A stretch of DNA of 52,020 nucleotides, from contig DDGG01000015.1 in assembly GCA_002337525.1 (NCBI GenBank), forward strand, positions 1,207 to 53,226, in the 5' to 3' direction. This document shows positions 1-8,507 of this stretch, one piece after another (within the stretch, counting starts at the first letter, position 1; the number at the start of each line of letters is the position of its first letter). The stretch is from Alphaproteobacteria bacterium UBA1908 (GTDB lineage Bacteria > Pseudomonadota > Alphaproteobacteria > Caedimonadales > UBA1908). The position numbers and the translations under genes were made by a program. A model generated the notes under the pieces. The model saw only the letters and a program-made list of their open reading frames with translations. It ran no database searches and was not told the origin of the DNA.

Positions 1-424
1 GCTTCTCTCGTTACCAAAGGGCCTTTCCGAATCTTTTTCCCTGTTTGTTCAAGGTGAATGTGATTTAACAGTTGCGTATATAACGTCGGTTGATTATGCG
101 GCATTACGTCGGCAACGTATGTCTATTCGCTCTCTCCCGTTTAAAGGACTCCCACTTCATGCCTATACAGCTTTTTTAACATTGAAAGGGTCTAGAAAAG
201 AAAAGGTCCACAGGATTTTAAAGGCACTTTTATCATCCGACATACAAAGACAATTAATCACAAAAGATGCTCTTTACCCTGTGCAGAAAGAGATAAAACT
301 TCAGGCGAAATTTCAACAGAAAGAGCCATTGCCAGTTTTGCCTCTCCACGATTTCACACGCCAAAAGCGTCAGGCGCTTTTGTTGTCTCTTGAGTCATTA
401 TCCAGGACAGGTCAAAGGTTATAA
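1..424 (+). CDS. thiB: Thiamine ABC transporter substrate-binding protein, C-terminal part
   Basis: The reading frame is open from the first complete codon at position 2 to the stop at 422-424, so this is the 3' end of a gene that starts before the window. The roughly 140 residues resemble the end of the periplasmic thiamine/thiamine-pyrophosphate binding protein ThiB: the segment around FSLFVQGECDLTVAYITS matches the family pattern in which the bound ligand pocket is closed, and the tail has the usual 'ALYPVQ' region. The in-frame ATG at 119 is internal, not the gene start. The stop lies one base before the ATG of the permease gene, which indicates an operon with thiP and thiQ. The family delivers thiamine to ThiPQ in the inner membrane. 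Assignment rests on the fragment plus the neighbours. Confidence 0.82.
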   Translation, partial: LLSLPKGLSESFSLFVQGECDLTVAYITSVDYAALRRQRMSIRSLPFKGLPLHAYTAFLTLKGSRKEKVHRILKALLSSDIQRQLITKDALYPVQKEIKLQAKFQQKEPLPVLPLHDFTRQKRQALLLSLESLSRTGQRL

Positions 425-425
425 A

Positions 426-1805
426 ATGTCGATCATTGATGTTTTATTAGGGTCATTAGGGCAGGCCTTTCTTTCGACACTTGCTAGCTCTCTTCTGGGG
501 TTACTTCTGGCGTGGCTTTTAATGCATGCTCCTCAAGGTCACTTCAAAACTTTCTTTCAGGAAAGCCTTTTGATCTTTTTTATGATTCCTTCCATAACAC
601 TTGTTTTAAGTCTTTTATATACAGGAAAAAATTTTGGGGGAACTAATTTTTATGGTTTGGCAGGGATCGTCATTTGTCACACATTTTTAAATGCACCTTT
701 TATGGCCCGCAGCCTTCTCTATACTTATCAAACAATTCCAACAGTCTTTTGGCGAGAGAGTCAACATCTAGACCTTGGGATCTTCTTACGTTTTAGGTGC
801 CTCGAATGGCCTTTTTTGAAGATAGTTTTCTTGAAAACAGCTGGTCTTATCTTAGTGCTATGCCTTGTAAGTTTTTCGATTCCGTTGATGTTGAGTAAAA
901 ACCTCCATGCCTTGTCTCTTTCTCTTGCACTTTACAGTGAATTAATATTGGAAGCAGATCCTGCCAGGGCATTTTTATATATTGTTCCTTTCATAATTCT
1001 TGTTACTTTTATGGCCTATCTTAACCATTTCCTTATAAAAGAGGTTCCTTCTCCTTCCATTCGGGCATACCTTCATACAAAAAAGAATTTTTTTTATTCT
1101 TTTTTGTTGGGTGTGTTTGCCACAGTGCTGATGCTTCCTTTGATTCTGGGTTTGTTAAGTTTTTTGTCAAGGGAGACGTTATTTCTTTTAAAAGACGCCA
1201 CCTTATTAGAAGCTTGTAAAAACAGTTTTTTGATAGCCCTGACGGCGGCGGGGGGAAGTTCTCTTTTGGCATTATTGCTGGTGTTAATAATGCCTTCAAA
1301 AGTATTTCCCCTGGTTCAGTTAATTTTGTCTATTTTCTTGTTGCCAAGCTTTGTTATTGGAGGATTTTTAATCATCGGGGCTGGGACTTTTTTTGATGAT
1401 TATGCTGTGTTAATGACACTTTTGCTGCATATACTCATTCCGTTACCATTTACAGTACAAATCTTAAAATCGCGTTTAACGAGGCTTCAAAGGCAAAACG
1501 AGCCTCTTGTTCTGATGTTGAGATTAACGTTCGTTCGAGCCATAAGGGTTATATATTTGCCCCAAATAAAAAAAGATCTTTTAAGTGTTTTTGCTTTATC
1601 GGCGGTGTTTTCCTTGGGAGATATTGGGGCAGCAGCTCTTTTTGGAGGAGCTTTTGAAACCTTGCCCTCTCTTATTCTTGGGTGCTTTCGTACGTTCGAT
1701 TTAGAAAGAGGAATGGCTTTCTCGTATATTCTGTTGTTTTCTATGGGCCTTTTTTTATTACCAAATTTATGGATCAGGAAAGGACGTATGAATGCTGTTT
1801 TGTGA
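426..1805 (+). CDS. thiP: Thiamine ABC transporter permease ThiP
   Basis: A very hydrophobic protein of 459 residues from the ATG at 426, with many membrane spans across its whole length. It has the two-fold BPD_transp_1 organisation expected of ThiP, in which two permease halves are fused in one chain. ThiP forms the inner-membrane channel that takes thiamine from ThiB. A TTG at 390 would extend the frame by 12 residues into thiB; the ATG at 426 is preferred because it directly follows the thiB stop. The end overlaps the start of thiQ by 14 bases, so translation is probably coupled. The EAA-like loop that contacts the ATPase is weak in the first half (around residues 105-130) and clearer in the second. 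The family assignment is supported mainly by membrane topology and position between thiB and thiQ. Confidence 0.82.
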   Translation: MSIIDVLLGSLGQAFLSTLASSLLGLLLAWLLMHAPQGHFKTFFQESLLIFFMIPSITLVLSLLYTGKNFGGTNFYGLAGIVICHTFLNAPFMARSLLYTYQTIPTVFWRESQHLDLGIFLRFRCLEWPFLKIVFLKTAGLILVLCLVSFSIPLMLSKNLHALSLSLALYSELILEADPARAFLYIVPFIILVTFMAYLNHFLIKEVPSPSIRAYLHTKKNFFYSFLLGVFATVLMLPLILGLLSFLSRETLFLLKDATLLEACKNSFLIALTAAGGSSLLALLLVLIMPSKVFPLVQLILSIFLLPSFVIGGFLIIGAGTFFDDYAVLMTLLLHILIPLPFTVQILKSRLTRLQRQNEPLVLMLRLTFVRAIRVIYLPQIKKDLLSVFALSAVFSLGDIGAAALFGGAFETLPSLILGCFRTFDLERGMAFSYILLFSMGLFLLPNLWIRKGRMNAVL

Positions 1806-2424
1806 AAATCTTTTTTTTGAACGGCCTGATTTTACTTTAAAGGGAAGCTTTTGTCTTAAAAAAGGAGAAAGGGTTGCGCTTACGGGACCCAGTGGCCATG
1901 GAAAAACGACATTGTTATTAGTCCTTGCGGGCTTTTTAAATACTCAAAAGGGTAGTTTGTTCTATAATCAAGAAGATATTATGAAAACTCCCCCGGAAAA
2001 ACGTCCTTTTGCATTTTTGTTTCAGGAAAATAATTTGTTTGATCATTTAACGATCCTGGAAAATATGGCTCTGGCTTTTGGTCGTTTTTCTCCTGGTAAG
2101 GATGAGCAGAACCAGGTTACAAAAATCCTGTCTCTCTTTAAGGTAAATGATACCTTAAAATGGTACCCTCATAACCTTTCGGGGGGGCAACGTCGTCGTA
2201 TTAGTCTTGCAAGATGTCTGTTGTTGCGGCGTCCTGTTTTGCTTCTTGATGAACCATTTAATGGTGTTGATCAGGAAACAGTCGATCTTTTAATTACTTT
2301 TTTGACACAAACAAACGATTTAACAATAATCTTTACCAGTCACCAGGACAGGGAAGTGGCTGCCCTGGCGACACGGGTTTTAAAGATTAATCAGGGGCTT
2401 TTTGGAGAAGGTAAAGCTTTTTGA
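1792..2424 (+). CDS. thiQ: Thiamine ABC transporter ATP-binding protein ThiQ
   Basis: A 210-residue ABC ATPase. Motifs in order: Walker A GPSGHGKTT (about residues 32-40), Q-loop FLFQENN (about 75-81), signature NLSGGQ followed by RRRISLARC (about 127-141), Walker B VLLLDEP (about 150-156), and a switch histidine in FTSHQD. The short length, about 200-230 residues without a C-terminal regulatory domain, is typical of ThiQ. It should power thiamine import by ThiP. The ATG lies inside the last codons of thiP. No thiamine biosynthesis gene is seen nearby, so the operon looks like a salvage system. A TPP riboswitch, if present, would be upstream of thiB and outside the window. Confidence 0.88.
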   Translation: MLFCENLFFERPDFTLKGSFCLKKGERVALTGPSGHGKTTLLLVLAGFLNTQKGSLFYNQEDIMKTPPEKRPFAFLFQENNLFDHLTILENMALAFGRFSPGKDEQNQVTKILSLFKVNDTLKWYPHNLSGGQRRRISLARCLLLRRPVLLLDEPFNGVDQETVDLLITFLTQTNDLTIIFTSHQDREVAALATRVLKINQGLFGEGKAF

Positions 2425-2555
2425 GCTTATTTTTAAAAGTCATGGTTATATTATTACCTCTTTCTTTTTCTAATATGTTAGGGTCTTTGAAGCTGTCGGC
2501 AAAAGTATACTGTCAGGGCTTTGCCTGTAAAAATATTTTTTAAAAGCGAGATTTT

Positions 2556-3971
2556 ATGAGAGATAAAATAATTGCTGTTGATTTAGACGGGACTCTTATT
2601 TACTCAGATTTGACCTGGGAAAGCCTTTTATTTGCCCTGTTTGAAAACCCTTTAAAGTTGATGTGGCTTATTATAAAAACGATGGGATCTTTAAATAAGC
2701 TCAAAGAAGGCCTTTCACAGCATTTTTCATGTCGTGTCTCTCCTGAGAAGTTACCCTATAACAAGGAAGTCCTGGATTTCTTAATGTCCAAGAAAAAAGC
2801 AGGGGCATCTCTTATTTTGGCAACGGCTTCTCATATCAGTCAGGCTGAGAAAATAGCCAGCTACCTTGGTTTTTTTGATGCCATTATGGCATCAGATCAT
2901 AATGTCAATTTAAAATCTCATGAGAAAGCAAAAGCCCTTGTGAAAGCCTTTGGTGCGAAAAAATTCATCTATTTAGGTAATTCAAAAGACGATCTGCCTG
3001 TGTGGGATGCTGCTGGAAAAGCAATTTGCGTGAATTGCTCACAGGCGCTTTTCAAACGCGTTTCCAACACGGATAAGGTTCTTTTTTCAAAAAGAAAAAG
3101 TCTTGTTAAAGAAATGTTTCACCTTTTACGCGTTTATCAGTGGGTTAAAAATACTCTTCTTTTTTTGCCCCTGATTGCGGCTCATAAGATTTTTAATATT
3201 GCTCTTTTTGCAAAAACCGGTGTAGGATTTCTTAGTTTTTCATGCGTCGCATCCTCTCTTTACATCATCAATGATTTGATTGATTTAAATCACGATCGAT
3301 CGCATCCTCGTAAATGCCATCGCCCTCTGGCCCGGGGAAGTGTCCCTATTCCTATTGCATTTTTGCTTTTTGGGGGGCTTATGGGAGCTGGAGTTATCCT
3401 TGCTTTATTGACTGAAAATAGGGCCTTCTTCAATATACTGATTCTTTATGGCCTTAGTAGTTTTTTATACTCTATTGTTCTAAAAAGAATTGCTCTTCTT
3501 GATGTTTTGGTGCTGGCCTTTTTATTTGTTGTGCGTATTTTTGCAGGACAAATTTTATCAAATATTGATTTGACGCACTGGTTCCTTTTATTTTCTGGTT
3601 TTATTTTCTTTAGTTTGGCTCTTGCAAAACGATCTGCTGAATTTAGAAATACGGAAAAAACAGAACTATCCGGACGAGGTTATATTCAATCGGATTATCC
3701 TCTGATTCTAAGCTTGGGTGTTGGGGCGACGCTTATGTCATTAGTGGTGTTTGGCTTGTATCTTAATAGTCCTGATGTGATGGCTTTATATAAGTCCCCT
3801 TCTTATTTGTGGGGGGTCATGCCCTTGATGACTTATGCTCTAACGTATGTATGGTTGATGACGGGTCGAGGAAAACTTCATGATGATCCGATTCTTTTTC
3901 TTTTTAAAAGTCGACGTATGTACTTTTTAGGGGCCTTGATTTTTATTTGCACGATATTGGCGAAGTTTTAA
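2556..3971 (+). CDS. HAD phosphatase-UbiA prenyltransferase fusion protein
   Basis: A 471-residue two-domain protein. Residues 1 to about 190 form a HAD-superfamily hydrolase: the nucleophile motif is DLDGTL near residue 9, the second motif lies around ILATAS, and the acidic motif is GNSKDDLPVW. Residues about 190-471 form an integral-membrane UbiA-type prenyltransferase with several hydrophobic spans; the Mg/diphosphate motif NDLIDLNHDRSHP begins at Asn239, and a second conserved region is around ALLDVLVLAF. Family knowledge: UbiA enzymes join polyprenyl diphosphates to acceptors, and the branch related to decaprenyl-phosphate phosphoribose synthase works with a phosphatase. I infer transfer of a phospho-sugar to a polyprenyl phosphate, followed by dephosphorylation, rather than ubiquinone synthesis. 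Substrates are not shown by sequence. The last 45 bases overlap the convergent gene on the minus strand. Confidence 0.8.
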   Translation: MRDKIIAVDLDGTLIYSDLTWESLLFALFENPLKLMWLIIKTMGSLNKLKEGLSQHFSCRVSPEKLPYNKEVLDFLMSKKKAGASLILATASHISQAEKIASYLGFFDAIMASDHNVNLKSHEKAKALVKAFGAKKFIYLGNSKDDLPVWDAAGKAICVNCSQALFKRVSNTDKVLFSKRKSLVKEMFHLLRVYQWVKNTLLFLPLIAAHKIFNIALFAKTGVGFLSFSCVASSLYIINDLIDLNHDRSHPRKCHRPLARGSVPIPIAFLLFGGLMGAGVILALLTENRAFFNILILYGLSSFLYSIVLKRIALLDVLVLAFLFVVRIFAGQILSNIDLTHWFLLFSGFIFFSLALAKRSAEFRNTEKTELSGRGYIQSDYPLILSLGVGATLMSLVVFGLYLNSPDVMALYKSPSYLWGVMPLMTYALTYVWLMTGRGKLHDDPILFLFKSRRMYFLGALIFICTILAKF

Positions 3972-5936
3972 GCTCCATTTCTGGATTGTATCAGGATACA
4001 AGCGTGTTTCCAGTTCATAAAAGAAAACAATCAACGTTAGAGTCCAGGCGAGATAGGCATAACGTCCGACGGCAATATAAAAAAGTAACAAGATATGAGA
4101 ACTAAGAGCCGCCATACTCAACGCCCTGATGGCAAGGGGGGTCTTTTTTTGAAAGGTATGAACAAAAACATAAAACAAAGGTAAAAGCCTGTAAAAATCT
4201 GAAGGTCCATTCCATTCATCCAGGTGTTTAAAAACCTTTAAAACGACTTCGTTTTGAAAGTTTATTCGAAGAATCTCTTTCAGAAAAACAATGTAATCTG
4301 TAAAAGTTACATGAAGATTAACAGGGTGGGTTGCTGCAGAAGTTGTCAAAACAAATTCTTTCCCAAAAATATAATTATGCAAAGGCATGACAAGTAGAAA
4401 AACATACCCGAAATAGGGAATTATTTTTTTAAAGGCTTTTTTTATGTTGTAAGCGTTAGATAAATCATAAACGAAATAACAGATTGTAAAAAATCCTATC
4501 GGAACAAGGTAAGCTGGTCGGATAAAGGCTGATACAGAAAACAAAAAGCAGGCCAGAAAAGTAAGAATCGGTTGTTTAGGCCGGTCTTTTCGCATCATAA
4601 AAGAAGCTCCAGTAAAAAAGAGCATAATGGCAAGAGGCTCTCCGTGTCCCGAATAGGTTTTCTGGACAAAATGGTAAGCGGCAAAGCCAAATCTTTCAAA
4701 AAGGGGAAGAAAACAAAATATGGCGAAAACCCGAAAGGAGGCTTTTTCCGACAGAAAATTTTGAACCATTTTATAGAGAAAGAAACCTGTAAGGGAAACA
4801 AGAGTCATAAGGCCCATAAAGCTTTCTCCTACCAGAACCTTTTCAAGGGCTTTTATATACCGAAGGCCTGGCATAAAGTAATAAACTGATTCGCCCCCTC
4901 TAAAGGTTTCCGCTATATCACCCTGGGCAAGGGCTTGTAGAATTTGTCGTCCAAAACCCTCATAAACAAGGCCATCTCCGCCACCAGGTAATATGGGATA
5001 GGATGTAAAAACAGAAGGCCTAATAATAAGACAGGTTAGAAAAAAACTGGATATACTGAGAAAGGGAATTTTGATCTTTTTCCAGGAGGGATACCCAAAA
5101 AGAACACGGAATATTAAGGCGGGTACCAGTAGTATTAAAAAGAATCCAAGACTTTCGTAAATACGATGGAGCAACGTTTTGTGAAGGGTAATCTGAAGTT
5201 TTTTTTCTGGATCGATATTCAAGGCATAAAATTTCAGACCATCATTGGGGATAATAATTTGGTAGGGTGTTTGAGAGTCTTGCTTAATATAACCTTCTTC
5301 TGTTTCTGTAAAAGTTTTCCCTGTGATTGTTAAATGGCTTCCAGCAAATGCTTGGGGTAGAGAGTAAAAAAAGTAATAAGGCATTTTGTGACGTTTGACG
5401 TCACTTTTAAAATCAAAAAAGTTATAGATATTATCATTGATGGTACCAATTTTTGTGGTGGCAAGTGATTCATGATCAATGTAAGAGATCCTTCGTGAAA
5501 GATCTGTTTTTTGAAAGTATCCATCCGCGGACCAGGCAAAATCTTTTTGTTCTGTTATAAAGTATTGCCAGCATCCATAGATTGCTTTATCGCATCGTTT
5601 TTCTGGAGGATAAGATTTATTAAAATCATTCAAAAGTTCCTGTTGGATTTTTTCAGGAAGAGTACTTGTTTGGCTCCATGTGTGTGAAACCGGATGAAAA
5701 ACATTGTGCCCCTCCTCGATAAGGGGATGCGGTATCAGTCCTTCCAGGATTTTTAGAATCAGCAAGCAACTCGCGGCAATTCCCCCTTTTTTTAAGGAAA
5801 ATCTGTCAAGGCCAAAGAGCCAAAGTCCCATAAAAAGTAGAGCCACAAGGCCAAAGTGATTTAAGGGGAGTCCTTGTAATCCCATAAGGCCCAGAAAAAG
5901 AAGTACTTTAAAGAGAGGAATCGTCTTAACTTTCAT
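3927..5936 (-). CDS. Large polytopic membrane protein, possibly GT-C type glycosyltransferase
   Basis: A 669-residue protein that I do not recognise by name. It begins with hydrophobic spans (residues 1-70). A hydrophilic, probably periplasmic, segment follows at about 75-265, with features such as CDKAIYGCWQYF. A long multi-span region then runs to the C-terminus. The layout, together with acidic and aromatic loops such as GGGDGLVYEGFGRQ after one of the spans, resembles GT-C glycosyltransferases, which use polyprenyl-phosphate sugars in the periplasm, but no diagnostic motif is certain. It starts inside the end of miaA (11-base overlap) and its 3' end overlaps the HAD-UbiA gene by 45 bases tail to tail. 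Pairing with a UbiA-type enzyme suggests it could use the lipid-linked sugar made by that enzyme; this is inference from position. Confidence 0.6.
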   Translation of the reverse strand: MKVKTIPLFKVLLFLGLMGLQGLPLNHFGLVALLFMGLWLFGLDRFSLKKGGIAASCLLILKILEGLIPHPLIEEGHNVFHPVSHTWSQTSTLPEKIQQELLNDFNKSYPPEKRCDKAIYGCWQYFITEQKDFAWSADGYFQKTDLSRRISYIDHESLATTKIGTINDNIYNFFDFKSDVKRHKMPYYFFYSLPQAFAGSHLTITGKTFTETEEGYIKQDSQTPYQIIIPNDGLKFYALNIDPEKKLQITLHKTLLHRIYESLGFFLILLVPALIFRVLFGYPSWKKIKIPFLSISSFFLTCLIIRPSVFTSYPILPGGGDGLVYEGFGRQILQALAQGDIAETFRGGESVYYFMPGLRYIKALEKVLVGESFMGLMTLVSLTGFFLYKMVQNFLSEKASFRVFAIFCFLPLFERFGFAAYHFVQKTYSGHGEPLAIMLFFTGASFMMRKDRPKQPILTFLACFLFSVSAFIRPAYLVPIGFFTICYFVYDLSNAYNIKKAFKKIIPYFGYVFLLVMPLHNYIFGKEFVLTTSAATHPVNLHVTFTDYIVFLKEILRINFQNEVVLKVFKHLDEWNGPSDFYRLLPLFYVFVHTFQKKTPLAIRALSMAALSSHILLLFYIAVGRYAYLAWTLTLIVFFYELETRLYPDTIQKWSLKLRQYRANKNQGP

Positions 5937-6957
5937 TCAAAATCAGACCTTTTTGTCGTGGTGAAAAGTTTTTAGTATAACCTTCAAGGTGTTTGCAGAT
6001 AATATCGTACTGATTGTCTTGATCATCAGATTCTATGATTATGGCTTTTTTTACCTGATGGCGAAACCAGGTCATTTGACGTTTAATGTACCGCCTTGTT
6101 TCCTGTTTTGCTTTTTGACTGGCCTCATCAAGTGTGATGTTATTTTTCAGGAAGGCAGCTAGTTCCCTTGCTCCAAGAGCTTTACTGACCGGAAGCTTTT
6201 CGAAATCAGGGTATTTTTCCATGAGAGTTTTTATTTCTTCAAGAGCGCCTGACTGAATCATGAAATCAAATCGCATTTCTGCTTTTTGATAAAGAGCAGA
6301 ACGTTCAGGAAGTAGTGTAAAAAAGAGAGAGGGAGGTGTTAGAAAAGATCCTTTTGTGGGTTGTTGATGCCACCAGGATAAAGGCTTTCCTGTTTGAAGA
6401 AGAACCGCAAGACTGCGTTGAATACGTGCAGTATCCCCTGGTTTTAAACGATTTGCTTCTTCCGGGCAGCGTTTCTTTAAATCCTGATAGAGGGCATCAA
6501 GTCCTTTTTGTTCAAAGAGCTTCTGGATTCTTCTGTTAATTTCTTGTGTAATGGGGGGGATTTCAGAAAGACCCTCTGTCAGAGTTTTAAAATATAATCC
6601 TGTACCGCCTACAAAAAGAGGGAAATGGCCTTCCTGCAAAGCATCAAAGTAGGCTTTTTTTGCAAAAATCTGCCAACGGGCAACAGAAAAAGCTTCATAA
6701 GGCTCAAGGAAAGAATAGAGTTTATGGGGGCAAGCCCTCAAATCTTTAGAAGAAGGCAGTGCCGTTAATGTTGGTAGACCTTTATAGATCTGAAGGCTGT
6801 CAGTATTAATCAGTGTAACAGGAAATTCTTTGGCAAGACGCAGAGCCAGGCTTGATTTTCCAGAGGCTGTTGGGCCTGCCAGACAGAGGGCTGCTGGGGT
6901 AATAGGGGGAGCTACATTATGCCTGGTCTTAACTGCCATTTTAATGGGCCAATCCAC
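5926..6957 (-). CDS. miaA: tRNA dimethylallyltransferase MiaA
   Basis: A 343-residue protein with the MiaA hallmarks: P-loop GPTASGKSS at about residues 28-36, the DSLQIYKGL motif that binds the prenyl donor and tRNA, VGGTGLYFKTL, and the C-terminal QETRRYIKRQMTWFRH region. MiaA transfers a dimethylallyl group from DMAPP to N6 of A37 in tRNAs that read codons starting with U, in the cytoplasm. The start at 6957 gives a slightly long N-terminus; an in-frame ATG at 6939 is an alternative. The 3' end overlaps the start of the large membrane protein by 11 bases, so the two are probably co-transcribed. The gene is divergent from lepB with only about 70 bases between them. Confidence 0.95.
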   Translation of the reverse strand: MDWPIKMAVKTRHNVAPPITPAALCLAGPTASGKSSLALRLAKEFPVTLINTDSLQIYKGLPTLTALPSSKDLRACPHKLYSFLEPYEAFSVARWQIFAKKAYFDALQEGHFPLFVGGTGLYFKTLTEGLSEIPPITQEINRRIQKLFEQKGLDALYQDLKKRCPEEANRLKPGDTARIQRSLAVLLQTGKPLSWWHQQPTKGSFLTPPSLFFTLLPERSALYQKAEMRFDFMIQSGALEEIKTLMEKYPDFEKLPVSKALGARELAAFLKNNITLDEASQKAKQETRRYIKRQMTWFRHQVKKAIIIESDDQDNQYDIICKHLEGYTKNFSPRQKGLILNES

Positions 6958-7025
6958 TTTCGTTCATTGAAGTTGTTGCAGGAATAGATTACAACTACAG
7001 TATGTTTTTCCTATGAGTGTTATCA

Positions 7026-7814
7026 ATGCAACAAAAAAAGCAAGAAAAAAAGAAAGAAAGTGTCGGCGAAGTTATACGTTCTTTGCTGTTGGCTTTGATT
7101 TTGGCGATGGGGGTGCGGACCTTTTTATTCGACCCTTTTAATATTCCCTCTGGATCCATGAAGCCGGGTCTTTTGATTGGAGACTTTCTTTTTGTTTCCA
7201 AATATCCCTATGGTTATAGCAACGCCTCTTTTCCTTTTTATCCCAAGTTATTTTCTGGACGTATTCTTGATGATAAACCCAAGCGGGGAGATGTCATTGT
7301 TTTTAAGCCTCCAATGGCCCCGCATGAGGACTGGATCAAGCGTTTGATAGGTCTCCCGGGGGATGTTGTTCAAATGCGTGAGGGAATTTTATATATTAAT
7401 AACGAACCCTGTACCTTGCGTCGTGAAGGGAACTTCGTTGATCATTTAAAGCTTGAAGGATATTCACGAGACGAAAATCGTGTGTATCTTGAAAAGGGTG
7501 ATGTTATTGAACAATATATTGAAACATTACCTGGCGGGGTAGAGCATAAAATTATTAAAAAAGATCCTTTCGGTCAGGGGAGCCTGGATAATACGCGAGC
7601 TTTTACAGTTCCGGAGGGACACTATTTTGTGATGGGAGATAACCGAGACGGGTCAGGAGACAGCCGTCTTGAACAAAGTGTTGGGTTTATACCTCACGAA
7701 AATCTTGTAGGTCGTGCCGAACTGATTTTCTTTTCAACAACAGCGCGCTGGTGGGAAGTTTGGAAGTGGCCTTTTGGTATTCGGTTTAAGCGTCTGATAA
7801 AGTTTATTGAATAG
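7026..7814 (+). CDS. lepB: Signal peptidase I
   Basis: A 262-residue inner-membrane serine protease that removes signal peptides from Sec and Tat substrates. One N-terminal membrane span (about residues 15-32) is followed by the S26 motif PSGSM, whose catalytic Ser is residue 44. The general base Lys is residue 105 in WIKRLIGLPGD, and the later motif GDNRDGSGDSR is also present. The start is placed at the ATG at 7026; an in-frame GTG at 7017 would add three residues, and no strong ribosome site separates the two. The stop is directly followed by the ATG of rnc (0-base gap). The order lepB-rnc-era-recO is a common conserved arrangement. Confidence 0.95.
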   Translation: MQQKKQEKKKESVGEVIRSLLLALILAMGVRTFLFDPFNIPSGSMKPGLLIGDFLFVSKYPYGYSNASFPFYPKLFSGRILDDKPKRGDVIVFKPPMAPHEDWIKRLIGLPGDVVQMREGILYINNEPCTLRREGNFVDHLKLEGYSRDENRVYLEKGDVIEQYIETLPGGVEHKIIKKDPFGQGSLDNTRAFTVPEGHYFVMGDNRDGSGDSRLEQSVGFIPHENLVGRAELIFFSTTARWWEVWKWPFGIRFKRLIKFIE

Positions 7815-8507
7815 ATGACAACTCTTTCTCACTATGATCCCTTGTTTGAGAAACTGGGGTATCGTTTTACGTCGTTAAAGCGCCTGGAAGAGGCTCTTAC
7901 CCATTCTTCAGCGTCTCGACACCCTGAGCACTCCCACAATGAACGTCTCGAATTTTTGGGAGACCGGGTTGTGGGTCTTGTTGTTGCAGATTTGTTATTT
8001 GAAGCATTTCCCAAGTCAGATGAGGGGGATATGGCCAAGCGTCATGCCGCCCTTGTCAGTCGTGACGCCTTGTTAAAAATTGCTGAAGTCTTGAATCTAG
8101 AGCCATTTCTAAGGCGGTCGTCAAGTTTTGATGCGTATGAGGTACGTTATAAAAGGGCTTCTCTGGCAGATGCTTGCGAGGCATTGATTGCAGCACTTTA
8201 TCTTGAGAGTGGTTATGATAAAACGCAAGTGATTATTAAGACCTTGTGGAAGCCTCTTGTTGATCAGGTTACAGAGATCCCGAAAGAGCCGAAATCAGCT
8301 TTGCAGGAATGGGCACAGGGACGCAAGCTCGGGCTTCCTGTTTATACCCTTATCACAAAGAAAGGCCCAGAGCACGATCCTGTTTTCAGGGTTCAGGTCA
8401 AAGTTGGACAAGAGCTCACCGGGGAAGGGTCTGCCTCTTCAAAAAGAGAAGCGGAACGGCGTGCAGCAGACCAGCTTCTTTCTCAGCTGGAAAAGAAAAA
8501 ATCATGA
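7815..8507 (+). CDS. rnc: Ribonuclease III
   Basis: A 230-residue protein of usual length. The RNase III signature HNERLEFLGDRVVGLVVAD lies at about residues 41-59 and carries the Glu and Asp metal ligands; a second acidic cluster is in LADACEALIAALY. A C-terminal double-stranded RNA-binding domain starts near residue 155 (KSALQEWAQ) and ends with the GEGSASSKREAERRAA helix. The enzyme cleaves double-stranded RNA in rRNA precursors and some mRNAs. The ATG directly follows the lepB stop and the stop overlaps the era start by four bases (ATGA), so the three genes are translationally coupled. Confidence 0.95.
   Translation: MTTLSHYDPLFEKLGYRFTSLKRLEEALTHSSASRHPEHSHNERLEFLGDRVVGLVVADLLFEAFPKSDEGDMAKRHAALVSRDALLKIAEVLNLEPFLRRSSSFDAYEVRYKRASLADACEALIAALYLESGYDKTQVIIKTLWKPLVDQVTEIPKEPKSALQEWAQGRKLGLPVYTLITKKGPEHDPVFRVQVKVGQELTGEGSASSKREAERRAADQLLSQLEKKKS

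Noticed and set aside
8309..8503. Longer open frame in front of era
   Set aside because: It lies fully inside rnc in another frame, and the ATG at 8504 gives a normal-length Era that is coupled to the rnc stop.
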